DNA of 64,000 bases from Flavobacterium soli DSM 19725 (GCF_000422705.1 NZ_AUGO01000009.1:206778-270777), one strand, 5' to 3'; positions 26,180 through 36,256 are shown, counted from the stretch's first letter. The notes: generated by a model not told the origin, from the sequence alone. Translations and numbers: made by a program.

Positions 26180-27760
26180 ATGCGTAATTCCATTTTTATC
26201 CTTTTCATAGGAATAGTAGTTTCCCTAACTTCTTGCCGAAACGATTTCGACTTTGAAACCAGCAACGGAGGTTTGGGCTTTTCAAAAGATACCGTTTACC
26301 TTGATACCGTTTTTACCAATATTGGATCCAGCACCTATACCTTGATGGTTTACAATAAAAGCGACAAGGACATCAAAATCCCAACAATTGAATTTGCAAA
26401 AGGCGAAAACTCAAAATACCGTATGACTGTTGACGGAATGACAGGCAACAACAATAAAAAATTCAATAATGTAGAACTTCTGGCAAAGGACAGCCTCTAC
26501 ATCTTTATCGAAACTACTGCCGAAATCACGGATACTAATCCAGCCGATTTTCTCTATACTGACCAGATTTTATTTGATGCAGGAACCAAACAGCAAAAAG
26601 TTGAGCTCGTGACCTTGATTCAAGATGCCTATTTTATTTATCCTAATCGGGAAAATGGCATTTATGACTCCATTGAATATGGTCTGGATGAAAATGGAGA
26701 GGTTACCCGAGTTTTAGGCCGATTGCTGGAAGAAAATCATCCCAAAAACGGCAACGAATATGTTTGGGGCAACGACAAACCCTATGTGGTGTATGGTTTT
26801 GCAACCGTTCCAGAAAACAAGACCTTGACCGTAAATCCTGGTGCAAGAATTCATTTCCATGCCGATTCTGGCATAATTGTGCAAGAAGGCGGAACATTAA
26901 ATGTAAACGGAGCTCCATCTACAACCGATGCATTAGAAAACGAAGTGATCTTTGAAGGAGATCGTCTTGAACCTGGTTTTGCCGATTTTCCAGGGCAATG
27001 GGCTACGGTTTATTTCCAAGAGGGAAGTAAAAACCACACCATCAACCATCTCACAATTAAAAATGCCCTAGTAGGGATGTTGGTTGTAAACAATTTCGAA
27101 AACCCTATGCAAATTAGTAATACCAAAATTTACAATTCAGCTGCCTACGGAATTCTAGCCCAACATGCCAAGATTGATGCCTTTAATATGGTCATCAACT
27201 CAAATTCGAGAGGGATTGCCAGTTTGGCTTGTATCTTGGGAGGCAACTATAATTTCACGCATTGCACTATCAATAATGAACGTTCCACTTCGAGCCATGT
27301 TTCGGTTTTGTTGAGCAATTTTGTTCTTAATGCTAATAATGAATCCGAAGCTTTACCTTTAACGGCAGCAAATTTTAACAATTGTATTATTTATGGTTCC
27401 AATAGCCGTCAGCTTTCAATCAATGAAGATGAATCGGAACCATTTGAATTTAAGTTTGATCATTGTTTGATTAAATTCGACAAAGCTGGAAATCAAGAAT
27501 TAATAAATAGTCCGTTATATCAATTTGAGGATGGACTTCATTATATCAATAATTTGATTGCACGAAATTCAAGCGAATTCAAACCTGATTTTTTTAATAC
27601 TGAAAAAAATCAGCTAATGATTGGGGATGATTCTGCTGCAAAGGATGCTGCCAATTTTAATTTTTCAACTGGTATTTTTGCAAACGATATTCTAGGAAAT
27701 TCAAGAGAAAATCCTTCTGATATCGGAGCCTATAACGCCACGATTTTTTCTGAAGAATAA
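26180..27760 (+). CDS. Large lipoprotein with parallel beta-helix-like region
   Basis: This 526-residue protein has a lipoprotein signal (IVVSLTSCRND). The N-terminal third (about 30-150) looks like an immunoglobulin-like domain (DTVFTNIGSSTYTLMVYNKS). The region about 200-500 is rich in short beta repeats with regular Asn and Ile/Val (ILAQHAKIDAFNMVINSNS; LSNFVLNANNESEALP), typical of right-handed parallel beta-helices. Such lipoproteins are widespread in Flavobacteria; the function is unknown. The upstream gap contains only repeats, so I cannot point to a promoter. Confidence 0.75.
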   Translation: MRNSIFILFIGIVVSLTSCRNDFDFETSNGGLGFSKDTVYLDTVFTNIGSSTYTLMVYNKSDKDIKIPTIEFAKGENSKYRMTVDGMTGNNNKKFNNVELLAKDSLYIFIETTAEITDTNPADFLYTDQILFDAGTKQQKVELVTLIQDAYFIYPNRENGIYDSIEYGLDENGEVTRVLGRLLEENHPKNGNEYVWGNDKPYVVYGFATVPENKTLTVNPGARIHFHADSGIIVQEGGTLNVNGAPSTTDALENEVIFEGDRLEPGFADFPGQWATVYFQEGSKNHTINHLTIKNALVGMLVVNNFENPMQISNTKIYNSAAYGILAQHAKIDAFNMVINSNSRGIASLACILGGNYNFTHCTINNERSTSSHVSVLLSNFVLNANNESEALPLTAANFNNCIIYGSNSRQLSINEDESEPFEFKFDHCLIKFDKAGNQELINSPLYQFEDGLHYINNLIARNSSEFKPDFFNTEKNQLMIGDDSAAKDAANFNFSTGIFANDILGNSRENPSDIGAYNATIFSEE

Positions 27761-27838
27761 ATTTATTTAATACAAATCATTTATTATACCTAAACAATTC
27801 TTAATTTTATAGCAAATAATCAATCAAAACTATAAATT

Positions 27839-28486
27839 ATGAAAACAAATTACCTTTATTTGGGAGCTCTCTTAGTAGCATTTTCCTCTTGCAAAGAAAC
27901 AGTAAAAGTGGATGTTACAACAGACAAAACTGACACCGTAGTTGTAGGATCACCTGAAACTCCAGAAGCACCAAAACCTGATTCAGCGACAGTTGCCAAA
28001 GCTTGGGAAGCCTACATGACGCCGTCAAAAGCTCACGAAATGCTAGCAAAAGATAACGGAACTTGGAATGCCGAAATGACTTTCTGGTCGCCAGACAGTC
28101 CAGAACCAATGAAATCTACAGCTGTTGCAACCTACAAGATGATTTTAGGAGGCAAATACCAAGAAGCAAACTACACAGGAGATATGATGGGAATGCCATT
28201 TGAAGGAAAAGGTACCGTGGCGTATGATAATGCAAAAGAAGAATTTATCTCAACTTGGATAGACAATATGGGAACCGGAATGATGGTAAGCAAAGGAAAA
28301 TATGATGAAGCTTCTAAAACCTTAACTTTCACCGGAACTATGGTAGACCCAGTTACCAAAAAGGAAAAACAAATCAAGGAAATCATTACTTATATCGACA
28401 ACGATAACCAAAAAATGGAAATGTTTGACGTTGCTAATGGAAAAGAATTCAAGTCAATGGAAATCCTTTCAAAACGAAAAAAGTAA
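27839..28486 (+). CDS. DUF1579 family lipoprotein
   Basis: This 215-residue lipoprotein (LLVAFSSCKET) has an acidic, Pro-rich linker at about 25-50 followed by a DUF1579 domain. Landmarks are LAKDNGTWNAEMTFW, YKMILGGKYQEANYTG, MPFEGKGTVAYDNAKEEF and a closing EMFDVANGKEFKSMEI. The family is a small beta-barrel of unknown function. It is a single gene with its own terminator. Confidence 0.85.
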   Translation: MKTNYLYLGALLVAFSSCKETVKVDVTTDKTDTVVVGSPETPEAPKPDSATVAKAWEAYMTPSKAHEMLAKDNGTWNAEMTFWSPDSPEPMKSTAVATYKMILGGKYQEANYTGDMMGMPFEGKGTVAYDNAKEEFISTWIDNMGTGMMVSKGKYDEASKTLTFTGTMVDPVTKKEKQIKEIITYIDNDNQKMEMFDVANGKEFKSMEILSKRKK

Positions 28487-28510
28487 TTTATAAACTATAA
28501 TCATAATCAG

Positions 28511-28537
28511 ACCGCCATTTTTTGGCGGTTTTTTTAT
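28511..28537 (+). terminator. Terminator after the DUF1579 gene
   Basis: CCGCCA / TGGCGG hairpin with TTTT loop and a run of seven T. Confidence 0.85.
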
Positions 28538-28570
28538 GTTGAAAACCAATTAAAATCTTTATTTTATTGC

Positions 28571-28602
28571 TTTGCAAATTGCAGTTTTTTAAACTAATTT
28601 TG
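28571..28602 (+). promoter_or_regulatory. Probable purL promoter
   Basis: TTTG at 28571-28574 and TAATTTTG at 28595-28602, with 20 bases between, match the Bacteroidota consensus. The purL start codon is 26 bases beyond the -7 box. Confidence 0.65.
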
Positions 28603-28628
28603 CACACACAACACAATAACTACACACA

Positions 28629-31600
28629 ATGATTCATTTCTTCGGAAACCAAACCAATACGGTTTTTGCAGTTCAAACCAGTCCCGATGTTTCGGGAGAA
28701 CTTTCGGCTGAAAACATCTCAAAATTAAACTGGCTTTTTGGCAACACACATAAAATAGAAAAATCCGTGCTAGCGGATTTTTTTGTTGGTCCTCGTGCTG
28801 CAATGATTACGCCTTGGAGTACAAATGCTGTTGAAATTACTCAAAATATGGGTATTGAAGGCATCATCAGGATTGAAGAATTTCAAAAAGTAAACGAAGC
28901 TTTCGCTGATTTTGATCCGATGCTTTCGCAGAAATATGCCGAATTGAACCAAGAAATTTATACCATAAATATTCAACCGGAACCGATTCTTGAAATTGAA
29001 AACATTGCTGCTTTCAATTCAAAAGAAGGTTTGGCTTTAAGCCAAGAAGAAGTAGAATATTTGGATAATCTGTCAACAAAATTAGGCAGAAAACTAACGG
29101 ATTCTGAAGTTTTTGGATTCTCCCAAGTAAATTCAGAACACTGCCGTCACAAGATTTTCAACGGAACTTTCGTAATTGATGGCGAAGAAAAACCGTCTTC
29201 CCTATTCAAGTTAATCAAGAAGACTTCTTCTGAAAATCCGAACGATATTGTTTCGGCTTATAAAGATAACGTAGCTTTTGTAAAGGGTCCTAGAGTGCAG
29301 CAATTTGCACCAAAATCGGCTGACAAGCCTGATTTTTACGAAACTAAAGATTTTGACTCGGTTATTTCGCTTAAAGCGGAAACCCATAACTTCCCAACAA
29401 CTGTAGAGCCTTTCAATGGAGCTGCGACAGGTTCGGGTGGAGAAATCCGTGACCGTTTGGCGGGTGGACAAGGTTCATTGCCATTGGCAGGAACTGCGGT
29501 TTATATGACTTCCTATTCTCGTTTGGAAGAAAATCGTCCTTGGGAAGATGCTATGAACGAAAGAAAATGGTTGTACCAAACACCTATGGATATTTTGATC
29601 AAGGCTTCAAACGGAGCTTCTGATTTCGGAAATAAATTCGGTCAGCCTTTGATTACAGGTTCGGTTTTGACTTTCGAACATGAAGAAGATGCTCGAAAAT
29701 TAGGCTTTGATAAAGTAATCATGCTTGCTGGTGGAATTGGCTACGGGAAAGAAAGCCAAGCCATCAAACAGGAACCAAAAGTTGGTGACAAAGTAGTTAT
29801 TTTAGGTGGAGAAAATTATAGAATCGGAATGGGTGGTGCTGCGGTTTCTTCGGCAGATACCGGTGCTTTCAGTTCTGGAATTGAGTTGAATGCCATTCAG
29901 CGTTCAAACCCTGAGATGCAAAAACGTGCTGCAAATGCCATCCGTGGATTGGTGGAAAGCGACGAAAATCCGATTGTTTCGATTCACGATCACGGTGCTG
30001 GTGGACATTTGAACTGTCTTTCAGAATTGGTGGAAGAAACGGGCGGTTTGATTGATTTGGATAAATTACCTGTGGGTGATCCAACGCTTTCTGCAAAGGA
30101 AATCATCGGAAACGAATCTCAAGAAAGAATGGGATTGGTAATCGGGCAAAAAGATATCGAAACGTTACAGAAAATTGCTGATCGCGAACGTTCGCCAATG
30201 TACCAAGTTGGTGATGTGACCGGAAACCACCGTTTTACTTTTGAATCCAAAACGACTGGTGCAAAGCCGATGGATTTTGCCTTGGAAGATATGTTTGGAA
30301 GTTCTCCAAAAGTCGTGATGACTGATACAACAATTGACAGAAAATATACAGATTTAGACTATACTCAAGAAAACTTCAAAAGTTATCTTGATCAAGTATT
30401 GCAATTGGAAGCTGTGGCTTGTAAAGACTGGTTGACGAATAAAGTTGACCGTTGTGTTGGCGGAAAGGTTGCCAAACAACAATGTGCTGGTCCTTTGCAA
30501 TTGCCTTTGAACAATGTGGGTGTGATGGCGTTGGATTATTTAGGAAAAGAAGGTGTTGCCACAACGGTTGGCCACTCGCCTATTGCTTCTTTGATTGATC
30601 CTGCTGCTGGAAGCCGAACTGCGATTGCAGAATCATTGTCGAACATTATTTGGGCTCCAATTAAAGACGGTTTAAAAGGTATTTCGCTTTCGGCCAATTG
30701 GATGTGGGCTTGCAAAAATGAAGGTGAAGACGCTCGTTTGTATGAAGCAGTTCAAGGCTGTTCTGACTTTGCTATTGAATTGGGAATCAACATTCCGACC
30801 GGAAAAGATTCGCTTTCGATGAAACAGAAATATCCTGATGGAGACGTAATTGCTCCTGGAACGGTGATTATTTCTGCAGGTGGAAATTGTACTGATATTC
30901 AAAAAGTTGTTGAACCCGTTTTGAAGAAAAATGGCGGAAACATTTATTATATCAACCTTTCTGAAGATGGTTTCAAATTAGGAGGTTCGTCTTTTGCACA
31001 GGTTTTGAATAAGATTGGAAATGAAGTTCCAACGATTAAAAACGCTGCGAATTTCAAGACCGCTTTCAACGTAGTTCAAGATTTGATTAAGGCCGAAAAA
31101 ATCCAAGCCGGACATGACATCGGAAGTGGTGGTTTAGTTACGACTTTATTGGAAATGTGTTTTGCAGATGTGAATTTGGCTGCTGATTACGATCTAAGTT
31201 CATTAAGCGAAAGCGACACTATAAAAGTATTATTTTCAGAAAATATCGGAATTGTTTTCCAAGCAGATGCTTCGGTAGAAACGATTTTGAATGAAAATAA
31301 GGTAGCATTCTTCAACATCGGAAAAGTAAAAGAAGGAACTACTGTTACGATTAAAAACGGAGACCAAAATCTTTCAATTAATGTAGCAGAAGCTAGAGAT
31401 ACTTGGTACAAGACTTCGTATTTATTAGACCGAAAACAATCAGGCGAATTGAAAGCTAAGGAGCGTTTTGATAATTTCAAAAACCAACCTTTGCAATTTA
31501 CATTCCCAACTCATTTTACAGGAAAAAAACCAGAAATTGATTTTTCTAAGCCAAGACCAAAAGCAGCAATTATCCGTGAAAAAGGAAGTAATTCAGAGCG

Positions 31601-32303
31601 AGAAATGGCAAATGCAATGTATTTGGCAGGTTTTGATGTAAAAGATGTCCACATGACCGATTTGATTTCAGGCCGTGAAACTTTAGAAGACATTCAGTTC
31701 ATCGGAGCGGTTGGAGGTTTCTCTAACTCAGATGTTTTGGGATCTGCAAAAGGTTGGGCTGGAGCGTTTTTATACAATGAAAAAGCAAAAACGGCTTTGG
31801 ATAACTTCTTCAAAAGAGAAGATACTTTATCTGTTGGAATTTGCAACGGAGCTCAATTGTTTATGGAATTGGAACTAATCAATCCGGAGCATGAAGTGCA
31901 TGGAAAATTAAGACATAATGATTCGCATAAACACGAAAGTGGTTTTACTTCGGTAACCATTCAGGAAAATAATTCGGTGATGCTAAACACTTTGGCGGGA
32001 AGTACTTTAGGGGTTTGGATTTCGCATGGAGAAGGAAAATTCGACTTGCCATACACGGAAGATAAATACAATGTGGTTGGAAAATACGGTTATGAAAATT
32101 ATCCAGCTAACCCAAATGGTTCTTTCTTCAACATTGCCATGATGTGTGATAAAACAGGAAGACATTTAGCAATGATGCCACACATTGAGCGTTCGACTTT
32201 CCAATGGAACTGGGCGAATTATCCAGAAGGCAGAAATGATGAAGTTTCTCCTTGGCACGAAGCTTTTGTGAATGCTAGAAAATGGGTAGAGAATAAAAAA
32301 TAG
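28629..32303 (+). CDS. purL: Phosphoribosylformylglycinamidine synthase (FGAM synthase)
   Basis: This 1224-residue single-chain PurL makes FGAM from FGAR, glutamine and ATP in purine synthesis. The order is an N-terminal PurS-like domain (1-140), linker, two AIRS-type halves and a C-terminal glutaminase. The first AIRS half shows SVISLKAETHNFPTTVEPF and GSGGEIRD. The glutaminase domain shows the nucleophile motif VGICNGAQ and a late PHIER. Length is that of the large Gram-negative-type PurL. Decayed duplicates of its last 25 or so codons and of its terminator lie at 34490-34622. Confidence 0.96.
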   Translation: MIHFFGNQTNTVFAVQTSPDVSGELSAENISKLNWLFGNTHKIEKSVLADFFVGPRAAMITPWSTNAVEITQNMGIEGIIRIEEFQKVNEAFADFDPMLSQKYAELNQEIYTINIQPEPILEIENIAAFNSKEGLALSQEEVEYLDNLSTKLGRKLTDSEVFGFSQVNSEHCRHKIFNGTFVIDGEEKPSSLFKLIKKTSSENPNDIVSAYKDNVAFVKGPRVQQFAPKSADKPDFYETKDFDSVISLKAETHNFPTTVEPFNGAATGSGGEIRDRLAGGQGSLPLAGTAVYMTSYSRLEENRPWEDAMNERKWLYQTPMDILIKASNGASDFGNKFGQPLITGSVLTFEHEEDARKLGFDKVIMLAGGIGYGKESQAIKQEPKVGDKVVILGGENYRIGMGGAAVSSADTGAFSSGIELNAIQRSNPEMQKRAANAIRGLVESDENPIVSIHDHGAGGHLNCLSELVEETGGLIDLDKLPVGDPTLSAKEIIGNESQERMGLVIGQKDIETLQKIADRERSPMYQVGDVTGNHRFTFESKTTGAKPMDFALEDMFGSSPKVVMTDTTIDRKYTDLDYTQENFKSYLDQVLQLEAVACKDWLTNKVDRCVGGKVAKQQCAGPLQLPLNNVGVMALDYLGKEGVATTVGHSPIASLIDPAAGSRTAIAESLSNIIWAPIKDGLKGISLSANWMWACKNEGEDARLYEAVQGCSDFAIELGINIPTGKDSLSMKQKYPDGDVIAPGTVIISAGGNCTDIQKVVEPVLKKNGGNIYYINLSEDGFKLGGSSFAQVLNKIGNEVPTIKNAANFKTAFNVVQDLIKAEKIQAGHDIGSGGLVTTLLEMCFADVNLAADYDLSSLSESDTIKVLFSENIGIVFQADASVETILNENKVAFFNIGKVKEGTTVTIKNGDQNLSINVAEARDTWYKTSYLLDRKQSGELKAKERFDNFKNQPLQFTFPTHFTGKKPEIDFSKPRPKAAIIREKGSNSEREMANAMYLAGFDVKDVHMTDLISGRETLEDIQFIGAVGGFSNSDVLGSAKGWAGAFLYNEKAKTALDNFFKREDTLSVGICNGAQLFMELELINPEHEVHGKLRHNDSHKHESGFTSVTIQENNSVMLNTLAGSTLGVWISHGEGKFDLPYTEDKYNVVGKYGYENYPANPNGSFFNIAMMCDKTGRHLAMMPHIERSTFQWNWANYPEGRNDEVSPWHEAFVNARKWVENKK

Positions 32304-32325
32304 ATCATTTTAGATATTGTAAGAG

Positions 32326-32354
32326 AAGGCTTTCAGAACATGGAAGCCTTTTTC
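32326..32354 (+). terminator. purL terminator
   Basis: AAGGCTTtCA / TGgAAGCCTT hairpin followed by TTTTTCT. A diverged copy is at 34594-34622. Confidence 0.8.
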
Positions 32355-32454
32355 TATTTCAGCAAAACCAAGAAATTAAAATCTATAAGGAGCATAAAGT
32401 TAATTTGGTTTTGACACAGCTATTAATTATTTTTAGAGTTGCAAACCCCTACTT

Positions 32455-33216
32455 ATGAATTCTGAATTACAAAAACTGCAAAGTGTCTGGCTTGAAACAC
32501 AGAATAAAGGCATTGAAAACACAGAGTTACCACGAATTACATTCGACAATCTTACTAATTCTATTATTAGTACTGGCCCATTTTATTATTATGTGATTGA
32601 TTTTTATGACATGTCGTTGTCACATATCAGTCCTGGTATTACAGAAGTGCATGGGTTTGATCCTGAAACGGTTACATTTCAAGATGTTTTGGAGGCCATC
32701 CATCCTGATGATATTGATTTCACTCGAAAAGCCGAAGCATTTGCGGCAGATTATTTTTACAACAATGTCAGCAGAGAAAAAATTCTGAAATATAAAAAAT
32801 GCTACAATCTTCGTGGAAGATTAAAAAACGGTGAATATGGCCTTATCAACCACCAAGCCTTAATGCTTACTCTTGATAGCAATGGTGGTTATGGAAAATG
32901 TTTGAACATCCATACTCAAATCGATCATCTTACAAATCAGAATACCTATAAATTCTCTTTAATTGGATTAGAAGATGAACCTTCCTATATGAATCTTGAA
33001 GTTGATTGCAATATTAAGAATGTAAATCAATTTTCGAGAAGGGAAATTGACATTATAAAACATATAGGAGATGGTCTTAATACCAATGAAATTGCTCAAA
33101 AATTATTTATAAGTGTCGAAACCGTAAAAAAGCACCGGAACAATATATTGAATAAGTCAGACTGTAAAAACACGGCACAGCTCATTAGGAATAGTGTTTT
33201 GCAAGGATTAATCTAA
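32455..33216 (+). CDS. PAS-LuxR transcriptional regulator
   Basis: This 253-residue regulator has an N-terminal PAS-fold sensor (about 40-170) with the fold-3-like block YVIDFYDMSLSHISPGITEV and HPDDIDFTRKAE. A C-terminal LuxR-type helix-turn-helix follows (about 190-250). The HTH reads FSRREIDIIKHIGDGLNTNE followed by IAQKLFISVETVKKH, which contains the conserved E and V-KKH recognition helix. Such PAS-LuxR proteins are common in Flavobacterium; the ligand is unknown. It lies between the two copies of the duplicated purL/menC ends. Confidence 0.87.
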   Translation: MNSELQKLQSVWLETQNKGIENTELPRITFDNLTNSIISTGPFYYYVIDFYDMSLSHISPGITEVHGFDPETVTFQDVLEAIHPDDIDFTRKAEAFAADYFYNNVSREKILKYKKCYNLRGRLKNGEYGLINHQALMLTLDSNGGYGKCLNIHTQIDHLTNQNTYKFSLIGLEDEPSYMNLEVDCNIKNVNQFSRREIDIIKHIGDGLNTNEIAQKLFISVETVKKHRNNILNKSDCKNTAQLIRNSVLQGLI

Positions 33217-33228
33217 TTGATCTATTAT

Positions 33229-34299
33229 ATGGATTTTTTATTTATCAGAAATCATCGGCTTAAAAACCAACAATTGACCAATACCGAAGTTACTACCCCA
33301 GAAGGTTTAGTGAGTCACTTTGGCGCCATCCAAGCTCAAGATTATGCTATGGCAAAATGGGCCATCGGACTTCGAACTGAAAAAACTGAAAAAGACATTG
33401 AAGACGCTATCAATGAAGGCAAAATAATTCGCACCCATATCTTACGACCAACCTGGCATTTCGTAGCAGCTGAAGACATTCACTGGATGCTAGAACTAAC
33501 AGCTCCAAGCCTAAAAAGATTAGTAACAAGTGCGGCTGTAAAAATGGGGCTTGAAGACTCCTTGAATGCTTATAATAAAAAACTACAAAAATTATTATCA
33601 GGCAACAATCATCTCACAAGGGAAGAAATAATGCTGGAATTAGATATAAAAACCGGTAGTGTAAATAATATAAGTCCCGTAATCATCATGATGAATGCCG
33701 AACTTGAAGGGATCGTTTGCAACGGAAAAATGCGTGGTAAAAAGTTTACTTATGCGTTATTAGAGGAAAGAGTTAAACCTAAAAATAACAAAATCAGTAA
33801 GGAAGAGGCTTTAGCTAAATTGGCCAGCAAATATTTCAAAAGCCACGGACCTGCAACAATTCAGGATTTTTCTTGGTGGTCTGGACTTTCACTTACAAAC
33901 TCCAGACTGGCATTAGAATCAATCAAGCCCGAATTAGCTACTTTTCAAATTGAAGACAAAACATATTGGTTTTACGAGGTTTCAATTTCAAATAAAGATG
34001 AAGAAGTCCTCATGCACTTACTACCTGCATTTGATGAATTTCTAATAAGTTACAAAGACAGAACCGCTTCGATTGCGTTAGAACATCAGCCATTGGCTTT
34101 TACAAAAAATGGAATATTCAATCCCGTAATTGCACTCAATGGTAAAATTGAAGGAACTTGGAAACGCAGTATAAAAAAAGAAACGGTAAAAATAGAAATC
34201 AATCCAATCAATACTTTTAATAACGAAACATCACAATTGATAATGAATCAGGCAAAAACGTATGCCGATTATTTAGGACTAAAAGTTGAAATAGCTTAA
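33229..34299 (+). CDS. Winged-helix DNA-binding protein, HTH_42 (YcaQ/AlkX-like)
   Basis: The ATG at 33229 is chosen because the family start (RNHRLKNQQL) follows at once, giving 356 residues. The blocks LVSHFGAIQAQDYAMAKWAI, IIRTHILRPTWHFVAAEDI and RGKKFTYALL are those of the HTH_42 group. Some members of that group (AlkX/YcaQ) are DNA glycosylases acting on interstrand crosslinks. The DNA-repair role is family inference; no catalytic residue is assigned here. Its stop codon overlaps the stop of the menC remnant on the other strand. Confidence 0.83.
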   Translation: MDFLFIRNHRLKNQQLTNTEVTTPEGLVSHFGAIQAQDYAMAKWAIGLRTEKTEKDIEDAINEGKIIRTHILRPTWHFVAAEDIHWMLELTAPSLKRLVTSAAVKMGLEDSLNAYNKKLQKLLSGNNHLTREEIMLELDIKTGSVNNISPVIIMMNAELEGIVCNGKMRGKKFTYALLEERVKPKNNKISKEEALAKLASKYFKSHGPATIQDFSWWSGLSLTNSRLALESIKPELATFQIEDKTYWFYEVSISNKDEEVLMHLLPAFDEFLISYKDRTASIALEHQPLAFTKNGIFNPVIALNGKIEGTWKRSIKKETVKIEINPINTFNNETSQLIMNQAKTYADYLGLKVEIA

Positions 34300-34472
34300 T
34301 TCTTAATGTCAAGAATTTCAAAATCGAAATCCCACTCTTCTTTATTTTGATACCACAATTGCCCCTCTAAAACCTCCAAAGGACAATCAAAATTATTGGT
34401 ATAAAGTCCTCGCTTATAAATCTTGTAGCATCTGATTGCAGTGAAAATATCCCTTGGCAATCGTTTTTAATT
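34296..34472 (-). pseudogene. Decayed copy of the menC 3' end
   Basis: Bases 34350-34411 match 37055-37116, inside intact menC, in 59 of 62 positions. Similarity continues more weakly to about 34472. The minus-strand translation contains LYTNNFDCP and VLEGQLWY of the MenC C-terminus, but a stop interrupts it (QDL*AR where intact menC has QGLGTG). It ends with its own stop at 34296-34298. About 50 codons remain. Confidence 0.85.
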
Positions 34473-34489
34473 CTATAGAACCTTCTAAA

Positions 34490-34568
34490 CCTTTAAGGAA
34501 TAAGCAATGGAGTTTCGCCTTGTAATGAAGTTTTGCTAATGCGGAAAGAGGTGGAAAATAAAAAATAA
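34490..34568 (+). pseudogene. Decayed copy of the purL 3' end
   Basis: The plus strand aligns with purL 32225-32303: GTTTC-CCTTG-GAAG, then TTTTG-AATGC-GAAA, and the final GAAAATAAAAAATAA (VENKK stop) matches purL GAGAATAAAAAATAG. The reading frame is shifted upstream. Followed by a diverged copy of the purL terminator. Only about 25 codons remain. Confidence 0.75.
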
Positions 34569-34593
34569 ATTATTATTTTTAAATAGTTGAGAA

Positions 34594-34622
34594 AAGGCTT
34601 TCAGTAAATGGAAGCTTTTTTA
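34594..34622 (+). terminator. Duplicate of the purL terminator
   Basis: AAGGCTTTCA / TGGAAGCTTTTTT matches the purL terminator at 32326-32354 except in the loop and one arm base. It may now serve no gene on this strand. Confidence 0.65.
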
Positions 34623-34637
34623 TATAAAAACGTCTAT

Positions 34638-35396
34638 TTAGTAGGCTTCCATTTGACTGTCTTTCATATCTTCTGAAAATTTCTTAGTTACAATATCAGC
34701 CATTTCTAAAAAAGTCACCGTTTTAGCTTTCATTTCAGGCAATGCTATTACACTATTTTGATCAAGAATTTCAACTTTTTGAAGTAAGTACTCCTGTCCT
34801 AAACTTGTTGCATACAAAATCAAACCAGGCACCCCATCAAACCTATCAGGTCCTGCATTCACTGGAATTTCCTCTGTAAACCATGCAGTGAATTCTGAAT
34901 TGTATGCTTTTGAAATTGCTTTCTTGCATTTGTAACCAGCAATTATTTTAGTTTCTTCTGAAATTTCCCAGTTCCAAGGTATTAATTTGTCTTTGCCATT
35001 AAAATCAATTTCGGAATTATTCATTTTAAAAAACATCAGATTGTTATCCAGTTCTTTATAATAAAAAAAGGGATGATGCTTTTTATGAATTTTAATTTGA
35101 CTTAGACCTGATCCATTTTCATCAAGAGTAGTTTTTTCATAAATAAATTCCTTTGAATTTGGCTCCCTTTCATAGAAACTAATACCTGCAGAATATTGCA
35201 AAATAAACAATTTACAATGCTTCATTTCTGCTAGTTTTGCTTTCTTAATATCTTCCGGCATGGAATTTAGCCTGTCATTACTAATAATTTCTTTTTCCGA
35301 ATAAATGGCTTTAATGGTTTGTGCTTTTGCTCCAAAACTAAAAAAAACAATTGCTAAAAAAAATTCTTCATATAAAATTATATAGTAATAAAACAA
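34638..35396 (-). CDS. GLPGLI family protein
   Basis: This 252-residue exported protein has a signal peptide ending in GAKAQ. The family signature appears as WFTEEIPVNAGPDRFDGVPG followed by LIL; the motif is DGVPGLI here instead of GLPGLI. The preceding CKKA and following LLQKVEIL strands also fit. The family is confined to Bacteroidota and of unknown function. It sits between the decayed purL 3' copy and a sequence resembling the region just after the purL terminator, so it may have been inserted into the duplicated segment. Confidence 0.85.
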   Translation of the reverse strand: MFYYYIILYEEFFLAIVFFSFGAKAQTIKAIYSEKEIISNDRLNSMPEDIKKAKLAEMKHCKLFILQYSAGISFYEREPNSKEFIYEKTTLDENGSGLSQIKIHKKHHPFFYYKELDNNLMFFKMNNSEIDFNGKDKLIPWNWEISEETKIIAGYKCKKAISKAYNSEFTAWFTEEIPVNAGPDRFDGVPGLILYATSLGQEYLLQKVEILDQNSVIALPEMKAKTVTFLEMADIVTKKFSEDMKDSQMEAY

Positions 35397-35504
35397 ATAT
35401 AAACCAAACTCAATAACTACCTACAGCTATTTAAAAATTTAAGAAAATATTTCATAAAATGAGTCCCTTTTTCTATTTTAGCAAAACTAAAAAAGTTAAG
35501 CTTT

Positions 35505-36251
35505 ATGAAAAATCTTGTCTGCTTGAATTGCAATGAAGCTGTTGAAAAAAACTATTGCTCCAATTGTGGACAAAAAACAGATACTCATCGGATAAATTTT
35601 AAGCATTTTTTAATTCATGATATTTTACATGGAGTTTGGCACGTTGACAAAGGAATTCTATTTACCATTAAAGAAGCACTAACACGACCTGGAGAAGCAG
35701 CCTTAGATTACATAAGCGGCAAAAGAGTAAAATATTATAATGTGTTTTATTTGATAGTTATACTAGTCGGTCTTCAGCTTATTTTGGCCAATTATTATGA
35801 AAAACTCCAATTATTATATCATCCTGAAATATACCAAGCCCATAATGACATCGAAAAATATTCTTTTTTAACAGATTACAGCAAAATCTTAATTCTTGCA
35901 CTTATTCCTTTATTCGCTGTGACCAGCTATATGCTCTTTCGAAGAAAAAAATTAAACATCAGCGAACATTTCATACTTTCAGGAATGATTTTTTTAGGTG
36001 TGATACTTATTTCCCTATTCAGCTTATTACTTTCTTTTATTGATTTTTTAGAAAACTTTTCTACAATCGCGAAAATTATTGACCTATCCACTCCGTTTAT
36101 TTTATTCTTATACATTAGCTTTGGCTATTATAAACCTTTCAAATCCATTTACAAACCATCAAACCTAATCTGGCGAGTATTTATTTTCGATATTTTGCTA
36201 TTACTAGAAGTAGCATTTTTCCTGTTTTTATTAACTTTAGTTTTTGAATAA
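35505..36251 (+). CDS. DUF3667 membrane protein, paralogue A
   Basis: This 248-residue protein has a zinc ribbon (CLNCNEAVEKNYCSNCGQK, residues 5-23), the DUF3667 block FKHFLIHDILHGVWHVDKGI and YISGKRVKYYN, then about five membrane helices. It is a close tandem paralogue of the next gene, 5 bases downstream, and a more distant one of the 320-residue protein at 20157. Function unknown. Confidence 0.86.
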   Translation: MKNLVCLNCNEAVEKNYCSNCGQKTDTHRINFKHFLIHDILHGVWHVDKGILFTIKEALTRPGEAALDYISGKRVKYYNVFYLIVILVGLQLILANYYEKLQLLYHPEIYQAHNDIEKYSFLTDYSKILILALIPLFAVTSYMLFRRKKLNISEHFILSGMIFLGVILISLFSLLLSFIDFLENFSTIAKIIDLSTPFILFLYISFGYYKPFKSIYKPSNLIWRVFIFDILLLLEVAFFLFLLTLVFE

Positions 36252-36256
36252 ATTTT

